Origin: AP-15 sp035538335
GTDB lineage: Bacteria; Pseudomonadota; Alphaproteobacteria; ATCC43930; CGMCC-115725
Direction of reading: 5' to 3'
Length of the DNA stretch: 64,000 nucleotides
NCBI GenBank assembly: GCA_035538335.1
Contig: DATLKN010000031.1
Location: 62,001-126,000 of the forward strand
Below the pieces are notes generated by a model, which was not told where the DNA came from, did not search any database, and saw only the letters and a program-made list of their open reading frames with translations. Shown in pieces: positions 50,764 through 60,842 of the stretch (its first letter is position 1; each line of letters opens with the position of its first letter). Both the position numbers and the translations under genes were made by a program.

Positions 50764-51494
50764 CGGGCGCGCCGGGCGCCGGCCTCGCCCGGCGCGGCGC
50801 GGCGGTCTTCGACGATCCGCCCGTCGGACAGCCGGATCTCGCGGGCGCAGCGCTCGGCGAGGCTCGAATCGTGCGTGACGAGGATCAGGGTCGTGCCGTG
50901 CCGCGCCCGTTCGGCGAAAAGGCAGTCGATGACGAGCCGGCCGGTCGTCGCGTCGAGATTGCCGGTCGGCTCGTCGGCGAGCAGCAGGTCGGGGCCGGCG
51001 ACGAAAGCACGTGCGATCGCGACGCGCTGCTGCTCGCCGCCCGAAAGCTGCCCCGGATAATGCGCGAGCCGCCCCTCGAGCCCGACCGCGGCGAGCCCCT
51101 CCTCGGCGCGGCCGAAGGCGTCCCGGCTGCCGGCCAGTTCGAGCGGCATCGCCACGTTTTCGAGCGCCGTCATCGTCGGGATCAGGTGAAACGCCTGAAA
51201 GACGATGCCGATACGGCGGCGGCGCAGCCGGGCGAGGCTGTCCTCGTCGAGCCCTCCCAGATCCTCTCCGGCGACCCGAACCCGTCCCCGGCTCGCCCGT
51301 TCGAGGCCGGCCATCACCATCAAGAGGCTCGATTTGCCCGAGCCAGACGGCCCGAGGACCGCGACCGTCTCGCCGGGCTCGACCGCGAGCGAGACGCCGG
51401 AGAGGATGTTGACGGGTCCGGCGAGGCTCGCCAGTGTTAGATGGACGTCCTCAAAGAGCACGAGCGGGCCGCCGGAATGAAGCGAGGGGGTCAT
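50760..51494 (-). CDS. ABC transporter ATP-binding protein (YbbA/LolD-like)
   Basis: A 244-residue ATPase: Walker A LGPSGSGKSSL, signature LSGGEQQRVAIARAFVAGPD, Walker B LLLADEPTGNLDATTGR and switch His in LVTHDSS. The Q-loop reads GIVFQAFHLIPTMTALENVA, typical of LolD/MacB ATPases. It powers the FtsX-type permease encoded just downstream (four-base overlap). The start codon overlaps the divergent esterase gene by 18 bases, so the two operons share a very compact promoter region. Confidence 0.92.
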   Translation of the reverse strand: MTPSLHSGGPLVLFEDVHLTLASLAGPVNILSGVSLAVEPGETVAVLGPSGSGKSSLLMVMAGLERASRGRVRVAGEDLGGLDEDSLARLRRRRIGIVFQAFHLIPTMTALENVAMPLELAGSRDAFGRAEEGLAAVGLEGRLAHYPGQLSGGEQQRVAIARAFVAGPDLLLADEPTGNLDATTGRLVIDCLFAERARHGTTLILVTHDSSLAERCAREIRLSDGRIVEDRRAAPGEAGARRAR

Positions 51495-52166
51495 GATGCG
51501 AGGTCCGGCGGGGCGCGGCAGGGTCGCCGACGATATGGCGCGGCGGCCCTCGTTTTCAACGCGGTCCTTCTCTGCCTCCTGATGCCGTCGGGTGCGCCGG
51601 CTGCGGCGCGCGAGCCGGTCATTCTCGCTTTCGGCGACAGCCTGACGGCAGGCTTCGGGCTGCCCGAACGCGAGGCTTTCCCGGCGCAGCTCGAGACAAA
51701 GCTGCGGCAGGAAGGGATAAAGGCGCGCGTCGAGAACGGCGGCAATTCGGGCGACACCACCGCCGACGGGTTCGCCCGCACGGATTGGGAATTGGCGGAA
51801 AAGCCCGATTTCGTCATCCTCGAACTCGGCGCCAACGACGCGCTGCGCGGCATCCCGCCGAAGCTCGTGCGTGCGAACCTCGACAAGATCGTCGAGAAGA
51901 TCAGGGCGAGCGGGGCGAAATTGCTGCTCGCCGGCATGCTGGCGCCACCCAATTGGGGGAAAGCCTACCAGCGCGAGTTCGACGCCATCTATCCCGATCT
52001 CGCGCGGCGCTATCATGTGCTGCTCTATCCATTCTTTCTCGACGGCGTGGCGATGCGGAAAGATCTGACGCAGGCCGACGGCCTGCATCCGAACACGCGC
52101 GGCGTCGCCGTCGTCGCCGGTCGCATCGCCCCCTATGTCGCGCGGCTTCTGGGAGAAAAGGAATGA
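51477..52166 (+). CDS. TesA-type SGNH esterase / lysophospholipase
   Basis: A 229-residue secreted SGNH hydrolase. The signal (YGAAALVFNAVLLCLLMPSG) is followed by block I ILAFGDSLTAGFGLPEREAF (Ser nucleophile), block II Gly, block III LELGANDALRG and block V DGLHPNTRG with the Asp-His pair. The enzyme acts in the periplasm on thioesters, arylesters or lysophospholipids. The gene pair 'TesA divergent from YbbA-YbbP' is conserved in proteobacteria. The start at 51477 is uncertain. Its stop overlaps the next ATG (ATGA). Confidence 0.9.
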   Translation: MKRGGHDARSGGARQGRRRYGAAALVFNAVLLCLLMPSGAPAAAREPVILAFGDSLTAGFGLPEREAFPAQLETKLRQEGIKARVENGGNSGDTTADGFARTDWELAEKPDFVILELGANDALRGIPPKLVRANLDKIVEKIRASGAKLLLAGMLAPPNWGKAYQREFDAIYPDLARRYHVLLYPFFLDGVAMRKDLTQADGLHPNTRGVAVVAGRIAPYVARLLGEKE

Positions 52167-53290
52167 CGACGGAATTTGCCGCCGCCGCAGTCAGCGGCGA
52201 TCCCGTCCGGCTTGCCGAACGCGCGCTCGCCGCGCTCGCCCCCAATCCCGGCGCGAGCCTCGGCATCGTCTATGCGAACGAGCCGGCCGGCGCGGCCTTT
52301 CCCGATCTCGTGGCGGCGCTCGCGCGCGGCACCGGGATCGAGGCCTGGGTCGGCGGGGTCGGGCTCGGGGTCTTGAGCGCGGCGGGCGAGATCTATGACG
52401 AGCCGGCCCTCGTCGTGATGACGGCGGCATTGCCGCGCGAGGCTTTCCGTGTCTTCGCCACGACAGGCGACCCCGGCTCGGACATCCCGCGCCGGCATTC
52501 CCAATGGATCGACGCTGCGCAACCCGCCCTCGCGCTCGTGCACGGCGACCCGCGCTGCCCCGAATTGCCGCGCGCCGCCGTTGACCTGATGGCGGCGAGC
52601 GGGGCTTTTCTCGTCGGCGGCCTCCTCTCGCACCGCTCGCCGAGCCCGCTTCTCGCCCGCGATGCCGGCGGCGCCGGCTTCGGCGAAGCGGGCCTCGCCG
52701 GGGTCATGCTGTCGGCACAGATCCCGGTTGCGACGGCGTTGAGCCAGGGCTGCATCCCGATCGGTCCCGTCCGCCGCATCGACGACGCGCGCGACAACAT
52801 CGTCATGTCGATCGACGGCCGCCCGGCGTTTTCCGTCTTCCTCGAAGATATCGGGCCCGAATTCGCGCAGAACCTGCGGCGCGCCGGCGGCGTCATCTTC
52901 GCGGGGCTGCCGGTCGCGGGCTCCGACACGGGCGATTACCTCGTGCGCAACCTGATGGCGGTCGATCCCGGGCGCGGCTGGCTCGTCATCGGCGAGTCGG
53001 TCGCGCTGGGCGACCGCATCCTCTTCTGCCGGCGCGATCCCGAGAGCGCGCGGCGCGACCTCGAACGCATGACGAGCCAGCTCGCGAAGCGGCTCGACGG
53101 GCGCCCCAAGGCCGGCATTTATGTCAGCTGCGTCGCGCGCGGCGCCAACCTTTTCGGCGAGAGCGGGGTCGAGACGGCGCTGATCCGCGACAGCCTCGGC
53201 GACTTCCCGCTGATCGGCTTTTTCGCCAATGGCGAGATCTCGCGCGACCGGCTCTACGGCCATACCGGCGTGCTGACCCTCTTCGTGTGA
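52163..53290 (+). CDS. FIST-domain protein
   Basis: A 375-residue protein with FIST N and FIST C sensory domains: GASLGIVYANEPAGAAFPDL, VGGVGLGVLSAAGEIYDEPA, ALSQGCIPIGPVRRIDDARD and, at the end, LGDFPLIGFFANGEISRDRL, the FIST C signature. FIST proteins are small-ligand sensors, usually for amino acids. Here there is no attached output domain. The ATGA overlap with the esterase gene shows translational coupling. Confidence 0.87.
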   Translation: MTTEFAAAAVSGDPVRLAERALAALAPNPGASLGIVYANEPAGAAFPDLVAALARGTGIEAWVGGVGLGVLSAAGEIYDEPALVVMTAALPREAFRVFATTGDPGSDIPRRHSQWIDAAQPALALVHGDPRCPELPRAAVDLMAASGAFLVGGLLSHRSPSPLLARDAGGAGFGEAGLAGVMLSAQIPVATALSQGCIPIGPVRRIDDARDNIVMSIDGRPAFSVFLEDIGPEFAQNLRRAGGVIFAGLPVAGSDTGDYLVRNLMAVDPGRGWLVIGESVALGDRILFCRRDPESARRDLERMTSQLAKRLDGRPKAGIYVSCVARGANLFGESGVETALIRDSLGDFPLIGFFANGEISRDRLYGHTGVLTLFV

Positions 53291-53330
53291 GCATGCGAAT
53301 GGCAATGAGACGGAAGTGCAACTCCAACCC

Positions 53331-53421
53331 CGTCTTGCCCGGACTTGCTCCGGACATCCACGTCTTGCTTCGGTTCAGCCGGGTCGATGCGTGGATGGCC
53401 GGGCCAAGCCCGGCCAAGACG
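53331..53421. repeat. Palindromic repeat, family C, copy 1
   Basis: CGTCTTGCCCGGACTTGCTC ... GCGTGGATGGCCGGGCCAAG, ending GGCCAAGACG. The outer arms and the 'GGATGGCCGGxxCAAG' core match the copy at 58.3 kb. The element lies between the FIST and thpR genes. Confidence 0.85.
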
Positions 53422-53469
53422 ATCTTGGGGTTGCCCGGAGAACAAACGAAGCGGTCTGGGCGGTAATCG

Positions 53470-54009
53470 ATGCTGCGCCTCTTCGTCGGCATCGCCTTTC
53501 CGCCGGAATTGAAATTGCGGCTGTCTTTGCTCTGCGGCGGGGTGCCGGGGGCGCGCTGGGTCGATCCCGGCAATTTCCACCTGACCCTGCGCTTCATCGG
53601 CGAGACGGGCGAGGATGCGGCGGCCGACATCGATGCGGCATTGTCGCGATTGAAGGCGCGCCGCTTCAGCCTGCAGCTCGCGGGCGTCGGCGTCTTCGGC
53701 GGCGACAAGCCGCGCCAGCTCTGGGTCGGCGCCGAGCGGCAGCCCGATCTCCTCGTGCTGCGCGACAAGGTCGAGCAGGCGCTGCTGCGCGTCGGGCTGC
53801 CGCCCGAACCGCGCAGATTCGCGCCGCACGTCACGCTCGCAAGGCTCAATAATGCGCCGCGCGAGCGGCTGCGCGATTTCCTCGCCGCGCATGCCGGCTA
53901 TCGCGCCGAGCCGCTCGCCGTCGAAGGCTTCAGCCTGATCGCGAGCCTGCAGACGAAAGCGGGCTCGGTTTACGAGGAAGAGGCGGCCTATCCGCTGCTG
54001 CCGCCCTGA
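53470..54009 (+). CDS. thpR: RNA 2',3'-cyclic phosphodiesterase ThpR (2H family)
   Basis: A 179-residue 2H phosphoesterase. The two catalytic H-x-T-x motifs are FHLTLRFIGE (residues 36-45) and PHVTLARL near 119. MLRLFVGIAFPPELKLRL is the standard N-terminus. The family opens 2',3'-cyclic ends of tRNA or other RNA and was first described as a 2'-5' ligase. It lies 12 bases before the EVE gene, likely in one transcript. Confidence 0.93.
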   Translation: MLRLFVGIAFPPELKLRLSLLCGGVPGARWVDPGNFHLTLRFIGETGEDAAADIDAALSRLKARRFSLQLAGVGVFGGDKPRQLWVGAERQPDLLVLRDKVEQALLRVGLPPEPRRFAPHVTLARLNNAPRERLRDFLAAHAGYRAEPLAVEGFSLIASLQTKAGSVYEEEAAYPLLPP

Positions 54010-54021
54010 GGGAGAGGAAGA

Positions 54022-54435
54022 ATGGCTTACTGGCTGTTAAAGTCCGAACCGTCGAAATATTCCTGGGACCAGCTCGTCCGCGACGGGCGCACCAATTGGG
54101 ACGGCGTCCACAATGCCCAGGCGCTCGGCAATCTGCGCGCCATGAAGGTGGGCGAGCGGGCGTTTTTCTACCATTCGAACGAGGGCAAGGAGATCGTCGG
54201 CGTCGTCGAGATTGTCCGCCCCTTCTATCCCGATCCGAGCGACCCCAAGGGCAAGAGCGGCATGGTCGATGTGAAGCCGCTGATGGCGGCGGCAAAGCCG
54301 GTCGGGCTGCCGCAGATGCGCAGCCACGCCGACCTCGCACAACTCTCGCTGCTGCGCCAGTCGCGGCTGTCGGTGTGCCCGGTCGGCGAGCGCGAATGGG
54401 GCATTCTGTGCGGTCTCGCCGGCATCCGGGCGTGA
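54022..54435 (+). CDS. EVE-domain protein
   Basis: A 137-residue EVE (PUA-like) protein: MAYWLLKSEPSKYSWDQLVR, TNWDGVHNAQALGNLRAMKV, GERAFFYHSNEGKEIVGVVE and the SGMVDVKPL segment. EVE domains bind modified bases in DNA or RNA; stand-alone ones often lie near RNA-repair or restriction genes. Here it follows thpR by 12 bases, which hints at RNA-related work. The ribosome site GAGGGAGAGGAAG is strong. Confidence 0.93.
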   Translation: MAYWLLKSEPSKYSWDQLVRDGRTNWDGVHNAQALGNLRAMKVGERAFFYHSNEGKEIVGVVEIVRPFYPDPSDPKGKSGMVDVKPLMAAAKPVGLPQMRSHADLAQLSLLRQSRLSVCPVGEREWGILCGLAGIRA

Positions 54436-54538
54436 CGGGCCGAGCCGCTTCAAAGGCCGGGCGCTTCGGCGTAACATGCGGCAGCATTTCGATTTCCGAG
54501 GCTGAGACAACAGCCGAATCCGGTTTGGGAGTGAACGG

Positions 54539-56578
<2,040 letters not shown>

Positions 56579-56587
56579 GAACCGCGC

Positions 56588-56655
56588 GCCTCACCCCGAC
56601 CCTCTCCCCGCGAGCGGGGAGAGGGAGGGACCCGCGAAGCGGGAGGGTGAGGGGC
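56588..56655. repeat. Palindromic repeat, family A (intergenic copy)
   Basis: CCTCACCCCGACCCTCTCCC, CGCGAGCGGGGAGAGGGAGG, then ACCCGCGAAGCGGGAGGGTG. A near-perfect member of family A with two hairpins, between the convergent acetyl-CoA synthetase and MHS transporter genes. Confidence 0.9.
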
Positions 56656-56661
56656 AGCCGC

Positions 56662-57993
56662 TCACGCGCCTTCGTCGTATTCGGTCGAGATGTCCTTGCC
56701 CGTGTGGTCTGGCATGAAGGCGGTACAGGCCAGCGTGATCAGGGCCAATACGGCGATGTAGACGGCGACCGCATAGCCCGAGTGATAGTACGCAAACAGC
56801 GCCGTCGCGATGATCGGCGCCGGGCCGCCAGCGATGATCGAGGCGAGCTGATAGCCGAGCGAACAGCCGCTGTAGCGCAACCGCGGCGTGAACGCCTCGG
56901 CGATCAAGGCAGCCTGCGGGCCGTACTGCATGTCGTGCGGGATCAAGGACAGGACGATCGCAAGAAACACCAGCCAGGAAATGCCGCTGTCGAGCATGCC
57001 GAAATAGACGAAGCCGAAGACGCCCATCGTCGCGGCGCCGATCAGGTACATCCGCCGCCGGCCGATCAGATCGGAGATGTGGCCGGAGATCGGGATGCTG
57101 AAGAAGGAGACGAGCGAGGCGACCAGCACGGCCGAGAGGATCAGGTCCTTCGATATCTTCAGGGTGCCGACGCCGTAGGAAAAGACGAAGGCGGTGAAGA
57201 TGTAGAAGGGAGCCTGCTCGGAGAGCCGGATCAGCGCCGAGAGGATGATTTCCTTCGGCTGCTTCTTAACGACCTCGACGATTGGCGCGGCCTCGATCTT
57301 GCGCTCGCTGACGAGCCGTTGGAAGACCGGCGTCTCGAGGATGCCGAGCCGCACCCACAGGCCAATGCCGACGAGAATGATGCTGAGCGCGAACGGGATG
57401 CGCCAGCCCCAGACGAGGAACTGGTCGCCCGACCACCGGCTGAAGGCGAGGACCGCCAGGTTCGACAGGAAGAGCCCCGAGGGCACCCCGAATTGCGGCC
57501 ACGACGCGACGAGCCCGCGGCTCTTATGGGTGCGCGCCCATTCCATCGAAATGAGGACCGAGCCGCCCCATTCGCCGCCGACGCCGATGCCCTGGATGAC
57601 GCGCAAGATCGTCAGGAGGACGGCGCCCCAGATGCCGATCGAGGCGTAGGTCGGCACGAAGGCGATCAGGAAGGTGGCGATGCCCATCGCCATCAGGGTC
57701 GCGATCAGGGTCGCCTTGCGGCCGATCCGGTCGCCGTAATGGCCGAAGATGGCGGCGCCGATCGGCCGTCCGACAAAGCCGATGAAATAGGTCCCGAACG
57801 CCGCCAGCGTGCCGGCGAGCGGGCTTTCGTTGGGAAAGTAGAGCTTGCCGAAAACGAGCCCCGCCGCCGTCCCGTAGATGAAGAAATCGTACCATTCGAT
57901 GGTGGTGCCGACGGTGGCGGCGATGACCGCCTTGCGCAGTTCGGCGCTGTGCTGCTGGTCGGAAAGCGTTTCGGGGGCGAAGGTCGTGGCCAT
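56662..57993 (-). CDS. MHS-family MFS transporter (ShiA/ProP-like)
   Basis: A 443-residue metabolite:H+ symporter with 12 membrane segments: VGTTIEWYDFFIYGTAAGLV (family mark), FGTYFIGFVGRPIGAAIFGH, YGDRIGRKATLIATLMAMGI, the ILRVIQGIGVGGEWGGSVLI segment and LLIRL-type helix 7. Members carry shikimate, proline/betaine, ketoglutarate or aromatic acids. No N-terminal deviation. GGAGGAAACAGCC before the ATG is strong. Confidence 0.93.
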   Translation of the reverse strand: MATTFAPETLSDQQHSAELRKAVIAATVGTTIEWYDFFIYGTAAGLVFGKLYFPNESPLAGTLAAFGTYFIGFVGRPIGAAIFGHYGDRIGRKATLIATLMAMGIATFLIAFVPTYASIGIWGAVLLTILRVIQGIGVGGEWGGSVLISMEWARTHKSRGLVASWPQFGVPSGLFLSNLAVLAFSRWSGDQFLVWGWRIPFALSIILVGIGLWVRLGILETPVFQRLVSERKIEAAPIVEVVKKQPKEIILSALIRLSEQAPFYIFTAFVFSYGVGTLKISKDLILSAVLVASLVSFFSIPISGHISDLIGRRRMYLIGAATMGVFGFVYFGMLDSGISWLVFLAIVLSLIPHDMQYGPQAALIAEAFTPRLRYSGCSLGYQLASIIAGGPAPIIATALFAYYHSGYAVAVYIAVLALITLACTAFMPDHTGKDISTEYDEGA

Positions 57994-58475
57994 GGCTGTT
58001 TCCTCCGTAGAGCCGCTACGAGCCCATTTTGCCGGGCGATACGAGGCCGGTCATCTTACTGGCCTTTCGGCGCGTGCATTTCATTAATCTAGATCAACGA
58101 ACCCACGATCAACCATAGGGCGATAGTGCCGAACCCGCAAACCGATCGGCTAGGCGGTCGAGGGCAACCGTCTCATCGCCCGTTCTGGGTTCCCGCGAAA
58201 GCGCAGGGCTGTGCGGGGAATGGCAGAAGGTTGTTCGGGGCAATCGCGAGACAGCCAAAGCTCGTCTTGCCCGGACTTGATCCGGGCATCCACGCCTTTG
58301 CTGCAGCTGCCGGTGTCGCTCGCCGGCGCGTGGATGGCCGGATCAAGTCCGGCCACGACCGCTCTAAGGTGAAAACGAACAGCGCCTTCAAAGATCGTCT
58401 TCGTCCCAGCGGTCATGCGCACACCCGTATCAGATGGTGGATCAAGACCTGCCGAAGCTGCCGCAAAAGCGGCTG
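57994..58475. other. 482-base non-coding stretch with one repeat
   Basis: Upstream region of the MHS transporter gene and 3' flank of the amidohydrolase gene. Contains a family C repeat (58263-58359). Short frames through the repeat (LPGLDPGIHAF ... RIKSGHD) are artefacts of the repeat. No RNA gene was recognised. Confidence 0.6.
58263..58359. repeat. Palindromic repeat, family C, copy 2
   Basis: CGTCTTGCCCGGACTTGATC and GGGCATCCACG pair with CGTGGATGGCCGGATCAAGT and CCGGCCACGAC. The 30-base arms are nearly perfect, separated by about 35 bases. This family is widespread between genes in Bradyrhizobium-like genomes (general knowledge). Confidence 0.88.
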
Positions 58476-59972
58476 TCAGCCGTGCCGGGCGCCGTAGCGG
58501 TCGATGTGATAGGGCGCACGGGCAAGGCCGGGGCAATGGCTGCCGACGACCGGCTCCAGCGCCTCGTAGAGCCGGCGGTTGTCGAGGTTGGCGGCGGCGA
58601 GCCGTTCGCGCGCGGCGTCGGCACGCGCGGCGAGGCGGGCGAGATCGACGCCGAGCAGCCGGCGGCCGTCGACGACGAGGCGGCCGGCGATCATCACCTT
58701 GTCGACGGCGCTGCCGTCCTCGGCGTGGACGAGCTGGTTGACCGGGTCGTTCAGCGGCAGCCAGTTCGGGTGATCGAGGTCGAGCATGACGATGTCCGCC
58801 TTGCAGCCCGGCGCGATACGGCCGAGTTTATCGCCAAATCCGAGGGCGCGGGCGCTGCCTTCGGTGGCTGCCAGCGCCGCCTCGCGCGTCGTCAGCCAGC
58901 GCCGCCAATCCGGCCCTTGCACCTTCGAGACGAAGGAGGCAAGGCGCATCGCCTCGTACATGTTCTGATTGTCCGAGCATGAGGCGCCGTCGGTGCCGAT
59001 GCCGAGATTGACCCGCCGGTCGAGCATTGCGCGCGCGTCGGCGAGCCCGCTGCCGAGCCGCATGTTGCTGCCCGGATTGTGCGCCACTGAGGCGCTGCGG
59101 TCGCCGAGCCGGGCCATGTCCTCTCCGTCGAGCCAGACGCCGTGCGCGACGGTGAAATCGGGACCGATGACGCCGAGCCGGTCGAGATGGGCGATCTGGG
59201 TGCGGCCGTAGAGGCGCATGCCCGCGACCGCCTGCACCTTCGATTCGCCGACATGGCTGTGGATCGGCAAGCCAAACTCGCGCGCGAGCTCGGCGCAGCC
59301 GCGGATGAATTCGTCCGAGCAATGGTGCGGGATCGTCGGTGCGACGGCGAAACGGATGTCATCGCTCGCCGTCGGCGAGGCGGAGAGTGCTGCGCGGATC
59401 GCCGCGAGCGTCTCGCGCCCGGGGGCGAGACGCAGCCGTCCGACCGCATCCTTGAGGCTCTCAGGAAGCGCTTCGTGGAGACCCGGGATCACTTCGTAGA
59501 AACTGCGGTCAGCGACCATCGGGGCGACGACCGCCCGCATCCCGATATCGCGATAGGCGGCCGCCACCAGGCCGAGGCCCTCGGGGGTGGGCAGCGGCCA
59601 CTCGAAGAACAGATCGTAGCAGGCGGTGCAGCCTTTCAGCACCATCTCGGCGGCGCCGAGCTGGGCCGACAGGTAGATGTCCTCCGGCGCGCGGTTGCCG
59701 GTCGTCCACGGCGCCGCCGTCAGCAGCAATTCGAGCGTCCAGCGGTCGCCCATCCCCTTGGCGAGGTTGCCGTGCGCATGCGTGTGGGCGTTGACGAGGC
59801 CGGGATGCAGCAGCCGGCGGCCGGCGTCGATCGGCCGCGCGCCCTCGGGCGCGGCGAGGCCGGGCGGGCCGATCTCGCGGATCACATCGTCCTCGATCAG
59901 GATGTCTCTCGCTTCGGCGGTGCCCGCCGCGATGTCGAGCAGAATGCCGCCGCGTACGATCGTGTGGGCCAT
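58476..59972 (-). CDS. Amidohydrolase (chlorohydrolase/deaminase type)
   Basis: A 498-residue amidohydrolase-superfamily enzyme. Metal ligands: HTHAHGN near residue 63, HSHVGES in the middle, the HNPGSN segment, and Asp in GTDGASCSDN. The start MAHTIVRGGILLDIAAGTAE and the N- and C-terminal beta composite (GCKADIVMLDLDHPNWLPLN) match the SsnA/TrzN/MtaD group, which deaminates or dehalogenates N-heterocycles. The substrate is not evident. The start at 59972 follows GGGAGAAGCGGAG; it is divergent from the enoyl-CoA hydratase (72-base gap). Confidence 0.9.
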   Translation of the reverse strand: MAHTIVRGGILLDIAAGTAEARDILIEDDVIREIGPPGLAAPEGARPIDAGRRLLHPGLVNAHTHAHGNLAKGMGDRWTLELLLTAAPWTTGNRAPEDIYLSAQLGAAEMVLKGCTACYDLFFEWPLPTPEGLGLVAAAYRDIGMRAVVAPMVADRSFYEVIPGLHEALPESLKDAVGRLRLAPGRETLAAIRAALSASPTASDDIRFAVAPTIPHHCSDEFIRGCAELAREFGLPIHSHVGESKVQAVAGMRLYGRTQIAHLDRLGVIGPDFTVAHGVWLDGEDMARLGDRSASVAHNPGSNMRLGSGLADARAMLDRRVNLGIGTDGASCSDNQNMYEAMRLASFVSKVQGPDWRRWLTTREAALAATEGSARALGFGDKLGRIAPGCKADIVMLDLDHPNWLPLNDPVNQLVHAEDGSAVDKVMIAGRLVVDGRRLLGVDLARLAARADAARERLAAANLDNRRLYEALEPVVGSHCPGLARAPYHIDRYGARHG

Positions 59973-60044
59973 CTCCGCTTCTCCCGAAGCCGCGCGCGCA
60001 GGCATGATAGAAGCGCGCGAGGCGAGCGGAAACGGAGAACGGCA

Positions 60045-60842
60045 ATGCAGACACTGAATGTCGGGCGGCAGGAGGGCGTCTTCGAGATCTGCCTCGCCCG
60101 GCCGGAGATCCTCAACGCGGCGAACCGCGAGATGATTGCGGAGCTGGCCGCCGCGACCGCCGAAGCAGCCGCCGACAGGGATGCCCGCGCCGTCCTCCTG
60201 CGCGGCGCCGGCAGCCACTTCATGGCAGGCGGCGACATCCGCTTTTTCGGCGAGGTGATCGCGCTGCCCGCCGAGGAGCGGCGGCGGGTCTTCCTGGAGC
60301 TCGTCGATCTCTTGCATCCGAGCCTTGTCGCCTTGCGCACGATGCCGAAGCCGGTCGTCGTCGCGGTGCAAGGCGCCGCCGCCGGATTCGGCCTGAGCCT
60401 CGTCCTCGCCGCCGATCTCGCGCTCGCGTCAGAGGATGCGGTGTTCGGCTCCGGCTACATCCATCTCGGCACCAGCCCCGACGGGGCGGCGACCTGGAGC
60501 CTGCCGCGCGTCGTGGGGCTGAAGCGGGCGGCCGAGCTGATGTTGCTCGGCGAGCGTTTCGAGGCGCGCCGCGCCCTGGAATTGGGCATCGTCAACCGCC
60601 TCGTGCCGCCGGAAAAACTTGCCGCCGAGGCGCTGGCGCTCGCCCGCCGGCTCGCCGCCGGGCCGACGATTGCCTATGCGCGCACGAAGGCACTGCTCCA
60701 GGCTTCGGTCGGCGAGGGGTTGGAGGAGCAGATGAAGCGGGAAGCGGAGAGCTTTGCCGCCTGCGCCGCGACGCAAGATTTCGCCGAAGGGGTGCGCGCT
60801 TTTCTCGAAAAGCGGCCGGCTTCCTTCAGCGGCGCCGGGTAA
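60045..60842 (+). CDS. Enoyl-CoA hydratase/isomerase family protein
   Basis: A 265-residue crotonase-fold protein: FEICLARPEILNAANREMIA, GAGSHFMAGGDIRFFGEVIA (oxyanion), PVVVAVQGAAAGFGLSLVLA, LGTSPDGAATWSLPRVVGLK. The two Glu of true hydratases are replaced: the first site is Tyr-Ile-His and the second is Asp in SPDGAATW. The retained Asp matches isomerases such as PaaG, so an isomerase role is more likely than hydration. Its stop overlaps the convergent folP gene by 17 bases. Confidence 0.87.
   Translation: MQTLNVGRQEGVFEICLARPEILNAANREMIAELAAATAEAAADRDARAVLLRGAGSHFMAGGDIRFFGEVIALPAEERRRVFLELVDLLHPSLVALRTMPKPVVVAVQGAAAGFGLSLVLAADLALASEDAVFGSGYIHLGTSPDGAATWSLPRVVGLKRAAELMLLGERFEARRALELGIVNRLVPPEKLAAEALALARRLAAGPTIAYARTKALLQASVGEGLEEQMKREAESFAACAATQDFAEGVRAFLEKRPASFSGAG

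Noticed and set aside
58126..58497. Short open frames through the family C repeat
   Set aside because: Their sequence is simply the translated repeat; no ribosome site and no homology.
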